A DNA stretch of 64,000 bases. Source: Lycorma delicatula. Taxonomy: Eukaryota; Arthropoda; Insecta; Hemiptera; Fulgoridae. The notes under the pieces are model-generated. The model saw only the letters and a program-made list of their open reading frames with translations, had not been told where the DNA came from and ran no database searches. The translations under genes and the position numbers were made by a program. Positions 11,401 to 23,465 of this stretch are shown here, piece after piece (the first letter of the stretch is position 1; each line of letters opens with the position of its first letter). The DNA is taken from positions 53,627,201-53,691,200 of the forward strand of contig NC_134463.1 in the NCBI RefSeq assembly GCF_047948215.1. Direction: 5' to 3'.

Positions 11401-14400
11401 CAACATCTTTAAAATATTATCCGATTAAAACATGTAACACTTAAAATAGAAGTAACTATGCAAATTTTGTTTATTTTTAAAAAAAATTCTGTATCTTAAG
11501 TTTACAAAAAATTAGGCTTGGGCGTAGCTCATGTTCAATATTTTGAAAATATTCTAACTACTATTTATGAAATCTATATAATTTTTTATCAAGACGCAAG
11601 TTTTTCACCTATGAATTTTCTTGCAAGAAGCTATTTTTCATTCAAGTAGCGTATTTTTATAAGCATATTAAGTGGAAATAAATTAATGATGTAAAATTAA
11701 ATAACGTTTACAAATAAAATATATATGTATATATTAAATTCATGTTATTTTAAAGTCATGTTATATTAAAGGCTAGTAATTTTTACACTGGCATTAACAT
11801 ATTTCCCTAATCTATTCTATAATTGTTTATATGGAGCTCTGAAAAATATTTCTTAAAATTCTGATAGGCAAGTTGGTCTACCTAATAAAAGGTAAGTTTC
11901 CATATTTGACTAATTTGATGATTCAACATCTTTAAAATATTATCCGATTAAAACATGTAACACTTAAAATAGAAGTAACTATGCAAATTTTGTTTATTTT
12001 TAAAAAAAATTCTGTATCTTAAGTTTACAAAAAATTAGGCTTGGGCGTAGCTCATGTTCAATATTTTGAAAATATTCTAACTACTATTTATGAAATCTAT
12101 ATAATTTTTTATCAAGACGCAAGTTTTTCACCTATGAATTTTCTTGCAAGAAGCTATTTTTCATTCAAGTAGCGTATTTTTATAAGCATATTAAGTGGAA
12201 ATAAATTAATGATGTAAAATTAAATAACGTTTACAAATAAAATATATATGTATATATTAAATTCATGTTATTTTAAAGTCATGTTATATTAAAGGCTAGT
12301 AATTTTTACACTGACATTAACATATTTCCCTAATCTATTCTATAATTGTTTATATGGAGCTCTGAAAAATATTTCTTAAAATTCTGATAGGCAAGTTGTT
12401 CTACCTAATAAAAGGTAAGTTTCCATATTTGACTAATTTGATGATTCAACATCTTTAAAATATTATCCGATTAAAACATGTAACACTTAAAATAGAAGTA
12501 ACTATGCAAATTTTGTTTATTTTTAAAAAAAATTCTGTATCTTAAGTTTACAAAAAATTAGGCTTGGGCGTAGCTCATGTTCAATATTTTGAAAATATTC
12601 TAACTACTATTTATGAAATCTATATAATTTTTTATCAAGACGCAAGTTTTTCACCTATGAATTTTCTTGCAAGAAGCTATTTTTCATTCAAGTAGCGTAT
12701 TTTTATAAGCATATTAAGTGGAAATAAATTAATGATGTAAAATTAAATAACGTTTACAAATAAAATATATATGTATATATTAAATTCATGTTATTTTAAA
12801 GTCATGTTATATTAAAGGCTAGTAATTTTTACACTGACATTAACATATTTCCCTAATCTATTCTATAATTGTTTATATGGAGCTCTGAAAAATATTTCTT
12901 AAAATTCTGATAGGCAAGTTGTTCTACCTAATAAAAGGTAAGTTTCCATATTTGACTAATTTGATGATTCAACATCTTTAAAATATTATCCGATTAAAAC
13001 ATGTAACACTTAAAATAGAAGTAACTATGCAAATTTTGTTTATTTTTAAAAAAAATTCTGTATCTTAAGTTTACAAAAAATTAGGCTTGGGCGTAGCTCA
13101 TGTTCAATATTTTGAAAATATTCTAACTACTATTTATGAAATCTATATAATTTTTTATCAAGACGCAAGTTTTTCACCTATGAATTTTCTTGCAAGAAGC
13201 TATTTTTCATTCAAGTAGCGTATTTTTATAAGCATATTAAGTGGAAATAAATTAATGATGTAAAATTAAATAACGTTTACAAATAAAATATATATGTATA
13301 TATTAAAGTCATGTTATATTAAAGGTTAGTAATTTTTACACTGGCATTAACATATTTCCCTAATCTATTCTATAATTGTTTATATGGAGCTCTGAAAAAT
13401 ATTTCTTAAAATTCTGATAGGCAAGTTGGTCTACCTAATAAAAGGTAAGTTTCCATATTTGACTAATTTGATGATTCAACATCTTTAAAATATTATCCGA
13501 TTAAAACATGTAACACTTAAAATAGAAGTAACTATGCAAATTTTGTTTATTTTTAAAAAAAATTCTGTATCTTAAGTTTACAAAAAATTAGGCTTGGGCG
13601 TAGCTCATGTTCAATATTTTGAAAATATTCTAACTACTATTTATGAAATCTATATAATTTTTTATCAAGACGCAAGTTTTTCACCTATGAATTTTCTTGC
13701 AAGAAGCTATTTTTCATTCAAGTAGCGTATTTTTATAAGCATATTAAGTGGAAATAAATTAATGATGTAAAATTAAATAACGTTTACAAATAAAATATAT
13801 ATGTATATATTAAATTCATGTTATTTTAAAGTCATGTTATATTAAAGGCTAGTAATTTTTACACTGGCATTAACATATTTCCCTAATCTATTCTATAATT
13901 GTTTATATGGAGCTCTGAAAAATATTTCTTAAAATTCTGATAGGCAAGTTGGTCTACCTAATAAAAGGTAAGTTTCCATATTTGACTAATTTGATGATTC
14001 AACATCTTTAAAATATTATCCGATTAAAACATGTAACACTTAAAATAGAAGTAACTATGCAAATTTTGTTTATTTTTAAAAAAAATTCTGTATCTTAAGT
14101 TTACAAAAAATTAGGCTTGGGCGTAGCTCATGTTCAATATTTTGAAAATATTCTAACTACTATTTATGAAACCTATATAATTTTTTATCAAGACGCAAGT
14201 TTTTCACCTATGAATTTTCTTGCAAGAAGCTATTTTTCATTCAAGTAGCGTATTTTTATAAGCATATTAAGTGGAAATAAATTAATGATGTAAAATTAAA
14301 TAACGTTTACAAATAAAATATATATGTATATATTAAATTCATGTTATTTTAAAGTCATGTTATATTAAAGGCTAGTAATTTTTACACTGGCATTAACATA

Positions 14401-16738
14401 TTTCCCTAATCTATTCTATAATTGTTTATATGGAGCTCTGAAAAATATTTCTTAAAATTCTGATAGGCAAGTTGGTCTACCTAATAAAAGGTAAGTTTCC
14501 ATATTTGACTAATTTGATGATTCAACATCTTTAAAATATTATCCGATTAAAACATGTAACACTTAAAATAGAAGTAACTATGCAAATTTTGTTTATTTTT
14601 AAAAAAAATTCTGTATCTTAAGTTTACAAAAAATTAGGCTTGGGCGTAGCTCATGTTCAATATTTTGAAAATATTCTAACTACTATTTATGAAACCTATA
14701 TAATTTTTTATCAAGACGCAAGTTTTTCACCTATGAATTTTCTTGCAAGAAGCTATTTTTCATTCAAGTAGCGTATTTTTATAAGCATATTAAGTGGAAA
14801 TAAATTAATGATGTAAAATTAAATAACGTTTACAAATAAAATATATATGTATATATTAAATTCATGTTATTTTAAAGTCATGTTATATTAAAGGCTAGTA
14901 ATTTTTACACTGGCATTAACATATTTCCCTAATCTATTCTATAATTGTTTATATGGAGCTCTGAAAAATATTTCTTAAAATTCTGATAGGCAAGTTGGTC
15001 TACCTAATAAAAGGTAAGTTTCCATATTTGACTAATTTGATGATTCAACATCTTTAAAATATTATCCGATTAAAACATGTAACACTTAAAATAGAAGTAA
15101 CTATGCAAATTTTGTTTATTTAAAAAAAAAATTCTGTATCTTAAGTTTACAAAAAATTAGGCTTGGGCGTAGCTCATGTTCAATATTTTGAAAATATTCT
15201 AACTACTATTTATGAAATCTATATAATTTTTTATCAAGACGCAAGTTTTTCACCTATGAATTTTCTTGCAAGAAGCTATTTTTCATTCAAGTAGCGTATT
15301 TTTATAAGCATATTAAGTGGAAATAAATTAATGATGTAAAATTAAATAACGTTTACAAATAAAATATATATGTATATATTAAATTCATGTTATTTTAAAG
15401 TCATGTTATATTAAAGGCTAGTAATTTTTACACTGGCATTAACATATTTCCCTAATCTATTCTATAATTGTTTATATGGAGCTCTGAAAAATATTTCTTA
15501 AAATTCTGATAGGCAAGTTGGTCTACCTAATAAAAGGTAAGTTTCCATATTTGACTAATTTGATGATTCAACATCTTTAAAATATTATCCGATTAAAACA
15601 TGTAACACTTAAAATAGAAGTAACTATGCAAATTTTGTTTATTTAAAAAAAAAATTCTGTATCTTAAGTTTACAAAAAATTAGGCTTGGGCGTAGCTCAT
15701 GTTCAATATTTTGAAAATATTCTAACTACTATTTATGAAACCTATATAATTTTTTATCAAGACGCAAGTTTTTCACCTATGAATTTTCTTGCAAGAAGCT
15801 ATTTTTCATTCAAGTAGCGTATTTTTATAAGCATATTAAGTGGAAATAAATTAATGATGTAAAATTAAATAACGTTTACAAATAAAATATATATGTATAT
15901 ATTAAATTCATGTTATTTTAAAGTCATGTTATATTAAAGGCTAGTAATTTTTACACTGGCATTAACATATTTCCCTAATCTATTCTATAATTGTTTATAT
16001 GGAGCTCTGAAAAATATTTCTTAAAATTCTGATAGGCAAGTTGGTCTACCTAATAAAAGGTAAGTTTCCATATTTGACTAATTTGATGATTCAACATCTT
16101 TAAAATATTATCCGATTAAAACATGTAACACTTAAAATAGAAGTAACTATGCAAATTTTGTTTATTTTTAAAAAAAATTCTGTATCTTAAGTTTACAAAA
16201 AATTAGGCTTGGGCGTAGCTCATGTTCAATATTTTGAAAATATTCTAACTACTATTTATGAAATCTATATAATTTTTTATCAAGACGCAAGTTTTTCACC
16301 TATGAATTTTCTTGCAAGAAGCTATTTTTCATTCAAGTAGCGTATTTTTATAAGCATATTAAGTGGAAATAAATTAATGATGTAAAATTAAATAACGTTT
16401 ACAAATAAAATATATATGTATATATTAAATTCATGTTATTTTAAAGTCATGTTATATTAAAGGCTAGTAATTTTTACACTGGCATTAACATATTTCCCTA
16501 ATCTATTCTATAATTGTTTATATGGAGCTCTGAAAAATATTTCTTAAAATTCTGATAGGCAAGTTGGTCTACCTAATAAAAGGTAAGTTTCCATATTTGA
16601 CTAATTTGATGATTCAACATCTTTAAAATATTATCCGATTAAAACATGTAACACTTAAAATAGAAGTAACTATGCAAATTTTGTTTATTTAAAAAAAAAT
16701 TCTGTATCTTAAGTTTACAAAAAATTAGGCTTGGGCGT
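8421..16738. repeat. tandem satellite array, 16 units of ~523 bp
   Basis: Every unit begins with AGCTCATGTTCAATATTTTG (AGTTCATG in the first) and ends with GGCTTGGGCGT. Unit starts are 8421, 8944, 9451, 9973, 10496, 11019, 11526, 12049, 12572, 13095, 13602, 14125, 14648, 15171, 15694 and 16217; the last ends at 16738. Spacing is 522-523 bp except for units 2, 6 and 10, which are 507 bp because they lack 16 bp near ATTCATGTTATTTTAAAG. Units are nearly identical, differing at a few diagnostic sites: AAATCTATA or AAACCTATA, CTGACATT or CTGGCATT, GTTGTTCTAC or GTTGGTCTAC, and length of an A run. There is no coding frame. Each unit has a 17-bp palindrome near its start and a 12-bp palindrome about 93 bp in. 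This is a satellite, homogenised by unequal exchange or gene conversion (inference). Confidence 0.98.
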
Positions 16739-17990
16739 ATTTACTATTTAATCAATAATCCAGATACGTAAAAGAACTGTCTTGTAGTGCTCACGGATCA
16801 TGAATAGTGAATTAGTAAGTGGGTGTAATAGTTGTTATGGCAACACACGTGTCAAGTATTCACCACGTCTAGGTGACGTATTTTCCGTAACAACGGAAAC
16901 TTAAGCAAAGGATACCCACAGTTAATTTTCATCTTTTTATAACTCTTAACTTGTGATTTTTTTTCATTTATGATATTAATTATCAATTATGTTTCATGTG
17001 TCATGAGGTGGATGTGAAACCAGGTTATCTTTAATTTTTTGGTAAACCTTTATACGAAAGCCAGAAAATAAGTTCATATAATATCACATTTTTTAGCTGA
17101 ACTTTATGATCTATCGTAGCGTTAATCTGTACCAATCATTTCCCTTAATATCTATGTTATAAACAAAATTATTATATAGAATTATTTTTATCTATAAAGT
17201 AGGTTTGTTTGTAATAAATCTATTTGCTGCTGTTATTTTTAGTTATAATCTTAAATAAGAAAGACTAATTGTACTGATTGTTTTATCTTTTTTTCTTTTT
17301 TTGAAGTGATCTTATAGAATATAGTTTTTATGAATGAAAACAAGCCGTGATAAATTTTTATGTATTATTGTATTTACAACTGTTCCGGTAATAATCGTAA
17401 ATATTAGCCTGTTAACATACATTTTTAAAAATCTCTGCCAGAGTTATTTAAAAAAAAAAAAGAAGTATGTTGTTATTATTTAGAGATAAATTAAATCTAC
17501 ATGCTTAAAATATTAATAATAACAAAAAAAAAAAACATAAACGATATTAAATACAACAATAATGACTGTATTGTTTCAACACCTACATTGTCAGATATTA
17601 TTAGCGTTATTGCTATATTGTAAATAAATTTTAAAATAAGAGAGAGAAAAAAGGATAGAAACAATAATAAATAGGCTGTATATTATGATAATTACTATGT
17701 TTAGAATAATAATTATGGTGTACTGACGTAAAATCAACTATTGTTTTATTTTATAACATTTTGGTTGTAGTAAGTTAAATTAATACTGTTAAAATATGAC
17801 ACATTGGGCCTACAAATGTTTTTTAATGAGGAATAAATTGGGTCAGAACAAATTATTAATTATTATTTTAATATTTAGTATTATGTTTTTTTTTAAATCA
17901 GTTTCTTGAACTCTTAAGTCAGTTAGATAAATTATATATATATATATGTATAATTATTACACCCGTAATATGGATTCAGCCTTGTCTATG
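16739..17990. other. right flank of satellite, AT-rich non-coding DNA
   Basis: The array stops abruptly after GGCTTGGGCGT and unique sequence begins. No gene is recognisable. A short imperfect inverted repeat (TTCCGT/ACGGAA) lies near 16,880, and a (TA)n tract at about 17,935-17,947. Confidence 0.6.
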
Positions 17991-18295
17991 AATTTTACTT
18001 TCTTTGAATCATAGCTCTACAGCTATGCGGCAAGAAGGAAAGTACGGTATTTAGTCAAAAAAATCGGGTATAAGGTTTTGCATTTCTCGACGTTTCATGA
18101 CCCAGTGACTCTAAAAAAGAAAAAAAAGTTAGATAGGGTTAATATTTGTATGTACGTGCATTGGCGTGTATAAAGCTTAATAGCTTTTGAGTGGATGAGC
18201 CGATTTTACTGACATTTAGTTTAGTAGATTCCACCGATCTTCCTTAAATTTTTACATGCGCAACTTCAGATACACCACTATAGCATATCTATCAA
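17991..18295 (+). repeat. hairpin-ended dispersed repeat A, copy 1
   Basis: The segment opens with a hairpin-forming stretch at 17,996-18,044: TACTTTC and GAAAGTA arms around ATAGCTCTACAGCTAT. It continues with a block containing CGGGTATAAGG and TTTCATGACC and a GAGTGGATGAGCCGATTTT segment. The same order occurs at 34,200-34,800 (plus) and, reversed, at 38,590-39,124 (minus). It is non-coding. The class is unknown; a single-end terminal hairpin could fit a non-autonomous DNA element. Confidence 0.65.
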
Positions 18296-19070
18296 TGAAA
18301 CTGATTTAGTAGTTTTGGAGTTTATCAAGCCACAAATTTCTCAACCGTTCAGTTGAGAATGGAGTAATTGTCGCTTCTTTTTCCGATGACACGGCTATTC
18401 TAGCTGTTATAACAACCCATTTGTGGCTTCAACTTATCAATTTTCCGAATTAAATCTAATCGGCAGGTGGCTGGGTACGTGGAAGATAAGGGTTAATCAG
18501 CTAAGTCGAGCTGTTTGACATTCGCAATAAGAGAGGAGACTGTCTGCGGGTCATTCTTGATGACATTTCATTCCCGCATACTGAAAGTGTAAGGTACCTG
18601 GGTCTTCATTTGGAACCTTAAACGTCGTCCGTCGTTTGACATGTAAGGTTCATGCAAGAAAGAAGAAAAAGCAACTTAACTTGAAGTTGAAGGAAATGTA
18701 CTGGATGCTGGACAAGAGATCGGAGTTATTTTTGTCTAACATTCTACATTTATACTCGGGAATTTTGAAGATGGGCGTATGGCGTCCAACTATGGAGCAC
18801 GGCAAGCAAGAAATTGTTGAACTCATACACCGGTTTCAGAACAAACTAACGAGTTGTTTAGCTGAGACGCTGTGCTTTGCTTAAAACAGTGAAAGTCACA
18901 AATATTTGGGTCTACGGTACGGCAAGGAAGAAATACAACATTTCAATTTTAAATATGAATTTCGGCTAAATGGACACGTCAACCACTTCGGCCGTAAACC
19001 TTCTCGACAACGATGAGGATATTAGAAGATTTAAGCGACTGCACGTTGTGGACCTTAGTATCTGCATAAT
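18296..19070 (+). pseudogene. jockey-like retrotransposon RT/C-terminal region
   Basis: The plus strand first gives VIVASFSDDTAILAV (about 18,367-18,412). This is the FADD-type catalytic box of jockey-clade RTs, with F-S-D-D here. Then come a VRYLGLHLE segment (about 18,590), a long piece matching the KRK-x-LNLKLKEMYWML block (18,660-18,710), a RFQNKLT block (18,830), a YGKEEIQHF segment (about 18,917) and the terminal VNLLDNDEDIRRFKRLHVVDL block (about 18,995-19,055), spread over different frames with stops. The 82-codon open frame at 18,636-18,884 is only partly in the element's true frame. The element lacks everything upstream of the RT core and is inactive. Confidence 0.82.
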
Positions 19071-19389
19071 ATAATTACAGTCACCTTAGTGTTGTACTCA
19101 TAAATCCTTAATTCTCTTTGAATCAATCCTTCATTCCCTTCATTCCCTTCTTTATTTCTGTTTTTAAATTCATGTTTAACCTTTTTTTATTTTTTTTTCT
19201 AAGTGTTTCATCAATTTGCTATTTGAGTGATTCTTGTTATTGTTATTTGTTTTCTACAGCGCATTCGGAAACTTTCTGTTCACTGGAATTACAGAAGTAT
19301 AAATGACGAAATTTTTATAATTATTACGTTTATTTATTTCATTATTTTATAAAACGGATATTAAAATTACTGGAATGGTTTATAAAAGG
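19071..19389. other. spacer, possible jockey 3' UTR
   Basis: T-rich sequence with no recognisable content. The first part may be the jockey 3' untranslated region. Confidence 0.4.
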
Positions 19390-20392
19390 TGTTGCAAATG
19401 ACCTCTAATATAAATACAACACAGCGCACGTTTCAATTTGTTTTCAGACACTTTATCCAGTTGATGTTCTGAAATGTCTCGTAGGTATGCCGTTATTGCG
19501 GTTTTAGTTTGTCAATTATGCGTGATCTGTTGCCATGCACTTTTTATTTCGCTGCCCCCCATGGAAAGTAATCTGGAGGAATCAGATCGGGCGATCGTGC
19601 AAGCCATAAACCTCTAGAAGTGATTTCTAAAAAGTCATTGACCTGTTAGGTGTGTGCGCTGTGCCACCATTTGTTGGAACCAACCTTAATAGATCTCCAC
19701 TTCTGTTAACTGACTAAAGTTTATTAAAATAGCACAGCAACGATTAGTATTAACTGTATTTTCAAAAAACATTGGATCCACATTGTGCTTTATTCACACC
19801 GACCCAGACTCCATTTTTCGCTTCGTGTAAAGATAGTTCATGTAATTCATGGAGGTTGCCGACCACAGCCGAGTATTTTATGAATTAATATACTCTCCCA
19901 GATGAAACCACGCTTCATCTGTAATACCGACTATACGTACGGAATTTTGGTCAATCGGACGTTTAAATCATTGACAATAGTTTAGTCTTTTGGCATGATC
20001 TGTATCTTTGAAGACTTTAACACACATTACTTAGTAGGGAAAACGTGCCTGTTCTTCTTATGCAACTCTATGTGTCTTAGAATATCTTGATGCAATCTTG
20101 CTACTGTGCTAACTTAAGCATTTGACTTTGATGGTCTTTCGGCGACAGCATCCCAAATATCAAGCAACTTCTGTTCGTTTAGTTTAGGTGGTCTTCCACT
20201 TCGATCAGCACCTTAAACAGAGCCTGTTACTCAAAATTCTTCTATAAAAGTTCGAACTGCATTGCGGTGAGGAACAGTAATATTTAGAAAGTTTTAAGAA
20301 AACTAAATCAGTGTACTTGTCACCTTCATGAAAGACGTGTTCAAGATTCCTCTACCGAAAGAAAAATCACGTCTCTCGCAACTATTTGATTC
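19390..20392 (-). pseudogene. mariner-like transposase pseudogene, nearly full span
   Basis: Read on the minus strand, the relic covers almost the whole protein. Near 20,250 an N-terminal block reads TVPHRNAVRTFIEEF, followed by DRSGRPPKLNEQKLLDIWDA (about 20,155-20,215, the HTH/linker boundary). Next is a TDEAWFHLGEYINS block holding the first catalytic Asp (about 19,880-19,920), then a WSATSMNY segment, IKHNVDPMFFENTVN, and FQQMVAQRTH, which corresponds to FQQDGATAHT with the second catalytic Asp changed. A GLWLARSPDLIPPDYF-like block around the third Asp (about 19,570-19,610) follows, and then a C-terminal helix region. Stops and frame changes are frequent. It is an old insertion of a mariner/Tc1 lineage that differs from those at 1.2 kb and 55.7 kb. 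Confidence 0.83.
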
Positions 20393-20395
20393 CGA

Positions 20396-20420
20396 TAAAC
20401 GAAACGAAACGAAACGAAAC
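20396..20420. repeat. short (CGAAA)n tract
   Basis: Four consecutive copies of the pentamer CGAAA preceded by AAA are seen directly. Confidence 0.9.
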
Positions 20421-20469
20421 ACATTCAATCACAGCTCAACAACTGATGTCTTGGTTTATTACTGAACAA

Positions 20470-20517
20470 CGCCCAACAAACCCACAGGGCTACCAAGCCC
20501 TGTGGGTTTGTTGGGCG
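20470..20517. repeat. perfect 22-bp inverted repeat, 4-nt loop
   Basis: The arms 20,470-20,491 and 20,496-20,517 are exact reverse complements (CGCCCAACAAACCCACAGGG-type sequence, GC-rich against the AT-rich background). The spacer is ACCA. A partial third copy of the arm motif (CCAAGCCCACAGGG) follows at 20,521-20,534. An 8-bp hairpin (CAGCGTAA/TTACGCTG, 20,536-20,558) comes next. The structure may be an end of the adjacent mariner-like relic or an independent hairpin insertion. Confidence 0.92.
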
Positions 20518-20559
20518 TTACCAAGCCCACAGGGTCAGCGTAAGGTTGGTTTACGCTGA

Positions 20560-22330
20560 AAAATCAGAATTCAATCCATAATTCTAAAGTATACTGCTCA
20601 GTGACTTTCGGAACGCTCTGTATTATACTTCTGAAACTACAGTTCTTCAAAACTACCTTCTGTATGATTCTTGATTCTTCCTTCAAAGGTTCTGTATAGC
20701 TCTAGAATAAAAATTTTGAGGAATCTCAATGGGGGATACCTTTTTAATGTGAATATATGTAATATAATTTAGTTAAGGTACCTATAAAAATGTAACAGAT
20801 TGAAAATAAAATTTGAAACAAAAAAAAAGCATTTATACGTAAGCCTATGAAATTACATTTCAAGTATATGGTATTTTTATACTCCGCATACTTCAGAACG
20901 TAAAGAGAATTTATTTTCACCCTCTACTTCCACCATGCGACTGAAAGTAATACCGTACTTTTCGTTGAAAAGCCCGTAAAGATAAGTTATTAGTAAAAAT
21001 AACGGTAATAGATATTTTCTACGTAAAATGGTGTTAACAGTGCATTTGAATAAAGTAATAAATAAAGAGATAAAGGTAATTTATCTATTTTATAGGTGAT
21101 CAATAGATTTACGTCAAGTGTGTATCTATTTTATTTATCAAGAACAGTACATGTAGGTTGTTAATAAAAAAGTATGTGGATAGTAATTTATTAAGGGGGA
21201 AAATTATTACTGTTAGGTTTATATTAACCGATATATAATCGGAAGTTAAGTTGGAAAATAATAAGATACTATATAGCAATAAAAACTGAATATTTATCCA
21301 TTTATTAACTAATGTCATGTTTTAGTTGAATTTAACTATGAATATTGTTCATCAAAGTATTTCTCTTTTGAAATTTTCTTTTTTTTATGTAAATAAACAT
21401 ATATTATTTAAAATAAGTTAAAGGGAGAGACTTATAGGGGGCACTTTGTTATATAAATAATTTAAAAGAGATTGTACGTTGGAACGTAAATGGTCTGTAT
21501 CTACGGTAAATATCTTATACGCTGTCGCAATATAGCCCACGCGCCACTATCATTATAATACGGTATTTATTTTTATTTTACATGTTCTATCTATATTGTT
21601 TACTACGCTAGTCGCACATTGCACATTGCACATTGCACAAATGCACCTGTTGCGAACTGAAAAATATGTAAATGAAAGGCCATTGTACTAACCTGTCTCC
21701 GATGTTTGATAAACTGCTCTATACACCGAGTACAATTTCTCCTCTCCTTCGTATAATCTACCTTTTAATATTTTCTAAACTATGTCATTTTAACTTATAA
21801 TACGCCATAGTACCATATTTTATTATTTTTATTAGTTTTTAAACAATTTAAATCGATATAAATCAAAATATCTTAGTATTATTACTCATATCGATCTCCT
21901 ATATTATATATTCATAAATAAATCAAATTATTGAAAATTATGAAACATAATTCGACATTTAACAATGGGCTTAAGAAATTTATGTTATACTACAGAATAT
22001 TTTGCATAAAATAAACTAAAAAAAATAAGCAACTACTTTGAATTGATATAATTTATTGTCATAAACTATAATGTTTTTCCATTTTTGGTGTAGACTCGAG
22101 TAACTTTTATAGCGTGAAGTACACCTTTACACCTACTTTTTATTTCTTTTAATCATTTTCAACTATAAAAAATAATCATAGGGAAATTAGATAATTCCAT
22201 AAAGCTATGATATCCACAGGGGAATATATTTTTAATACTCGTTTATTGTATGCCATATATTATTAAATTATATAAAAACAGGCAACTAGAGATAAAGTTC
22301 AAAGAAATATTCTGGTTGTTGGGCAGTTTC
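20560..22330. other. AT-rich non-coding DNA with heptamer repeat
   Basis: No coding sequence is supported. A heptamer GCACATT occurs three times in tandem at 21,614-21,634, followed by partial copies. The short frames here are AT-rich chance frames. Confidence 0.6.
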
Positions 22331-23073
22331 TTAACCAGTTGACTGTCACACTGAAAAATGTAACATTTCCAAGGCTGCGCTAAACGTTACTACCTGTTCT
22401 GCCATGTTTTTTTTTCAATTTCAATGTTGTAATTACCCTAGTAATTCAGAATGTTTAAAATATTTTAATTGAATTCAAATATCTTTTACTTACTACCAAC
22501 TGATGGTATTTATTTTTAATTCTACAACTCCAGAATTGTTGGAATACTATTTTTATTAATTGATGTAGTTTTTTTTAACATAAATTATTAAAAGTTACTC
22601 TCTTCTGTAATAAAATCGCATCTCCCTGTTAATTATGCTTTGGATTGAGATTTTTAAAGTAAATTTTGAATTTAATATTTTTTAAGAGTACTTGGTATTA
22701 AAATATAATTAAACTATATCAATAAACAACTACAATTGATTCACATTTTATTACAACACTTTTCAATTATGTTTATTTTGTGATTTTCAAAAAAAAAAAG
22801 TTCTTTAATTTCAAATTTAAAGAAAAACGTCTGTGCTACATATAACACATTAATATAAGTAATTTTATCTTTAAAATAATGTGTAATTTGGTACAAAAAA
22901 AAAAATAAAAGTAAACAATAATATTGCATCTTATGTATGAATTACTTTGAGACATCATTTCATATCTCTTAGCAGTATGGATAGCGAAGCTGAAACATCA
23001 GATTATGTCTCATATCAATAATGTATAACTGGCTGAGACATCATTTGATGTCTGATGGCAGTCAACCTGTTAA
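22331..23073. mobile_element. piggyBac-like non-autonomous element, 743 bp
   Basis: Both ends begin with TTAA and form short terminal inverted repeats. The left is TTAACCAGTTGACTGTCA at 22,331. The right, read outward-in on the minus strand, is TTAACAGGTTGACTGCCA ending at 23,073. TTAA target duplication and a TTGACTGCCA-type terminus are features of piggyBac-like elements in insects (established family knowledge). The interior is AT-rich with no transposase. A subterminal GAGACATCA...TGATGTCT motif occurs near the right end, with a related version at 22,945-22,975. It would need a transposase supplied by another copy. Confidence 0.68.
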
Positions 23074-23079
23074 TTATCT

Positions 23080-23465
23080 TTATCTCATAAGCTGGTGGTA
23101 TACTCAACAATTATAAAACAGATTTAGGTCTATGGGATCCAGCTTTGGGTACTGCCAGCAAGTCCATTGTCGAAATCTTACAGCAGTTAAAAAAAAAAAG
23201 AACTAGCGAGTTGTATAACAGAGGCACCTTGGCTTTCAAATAGCAATGAATACACGAATATTTAGGTTTAGATACGCCCGTGAGAAAATACAACGTTTTA
23301 ATTTAAAGTAAGAATTGCGAAATAACAACCACGTGAATCATAACCGTAAACCTCCTAAACAACGGTGATGACATTAGAAGATAAAAACGACTACACTTTC
23401 TGTATTTTAGTGCCTATAGTGTCTTAAGTGTATCTTCAGCTGTAAGTACTGTGCATTCTCTTCGA
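23080..23465 (+). pseudogene. jockey-like C-terminal fragment
   Basis: The plus strand gives KQI-stop-VYGIQLWVLPAS (the TYGIQLWG block), then SKSYSS, a TSELYNRGTLAFK segment, YLGLDTPVRKYN (matching LGIPTVREEI), and finally VNLLNNGDDIRR followed by KRLHFLYF. Order and content match the jockey C-termini at 2.86-3.31 kb and 18.9-19.07 kb. An A run and stops break it. It is a short, degraded 5'-truncated copy. Confidence 0.78.

Noticed and set aside
8421..16738. CRISPR-like array
   Set aside because: Units of 523 bp are contiguous and near identical with no spacers, in a eukaryotic context; this is a satellite.
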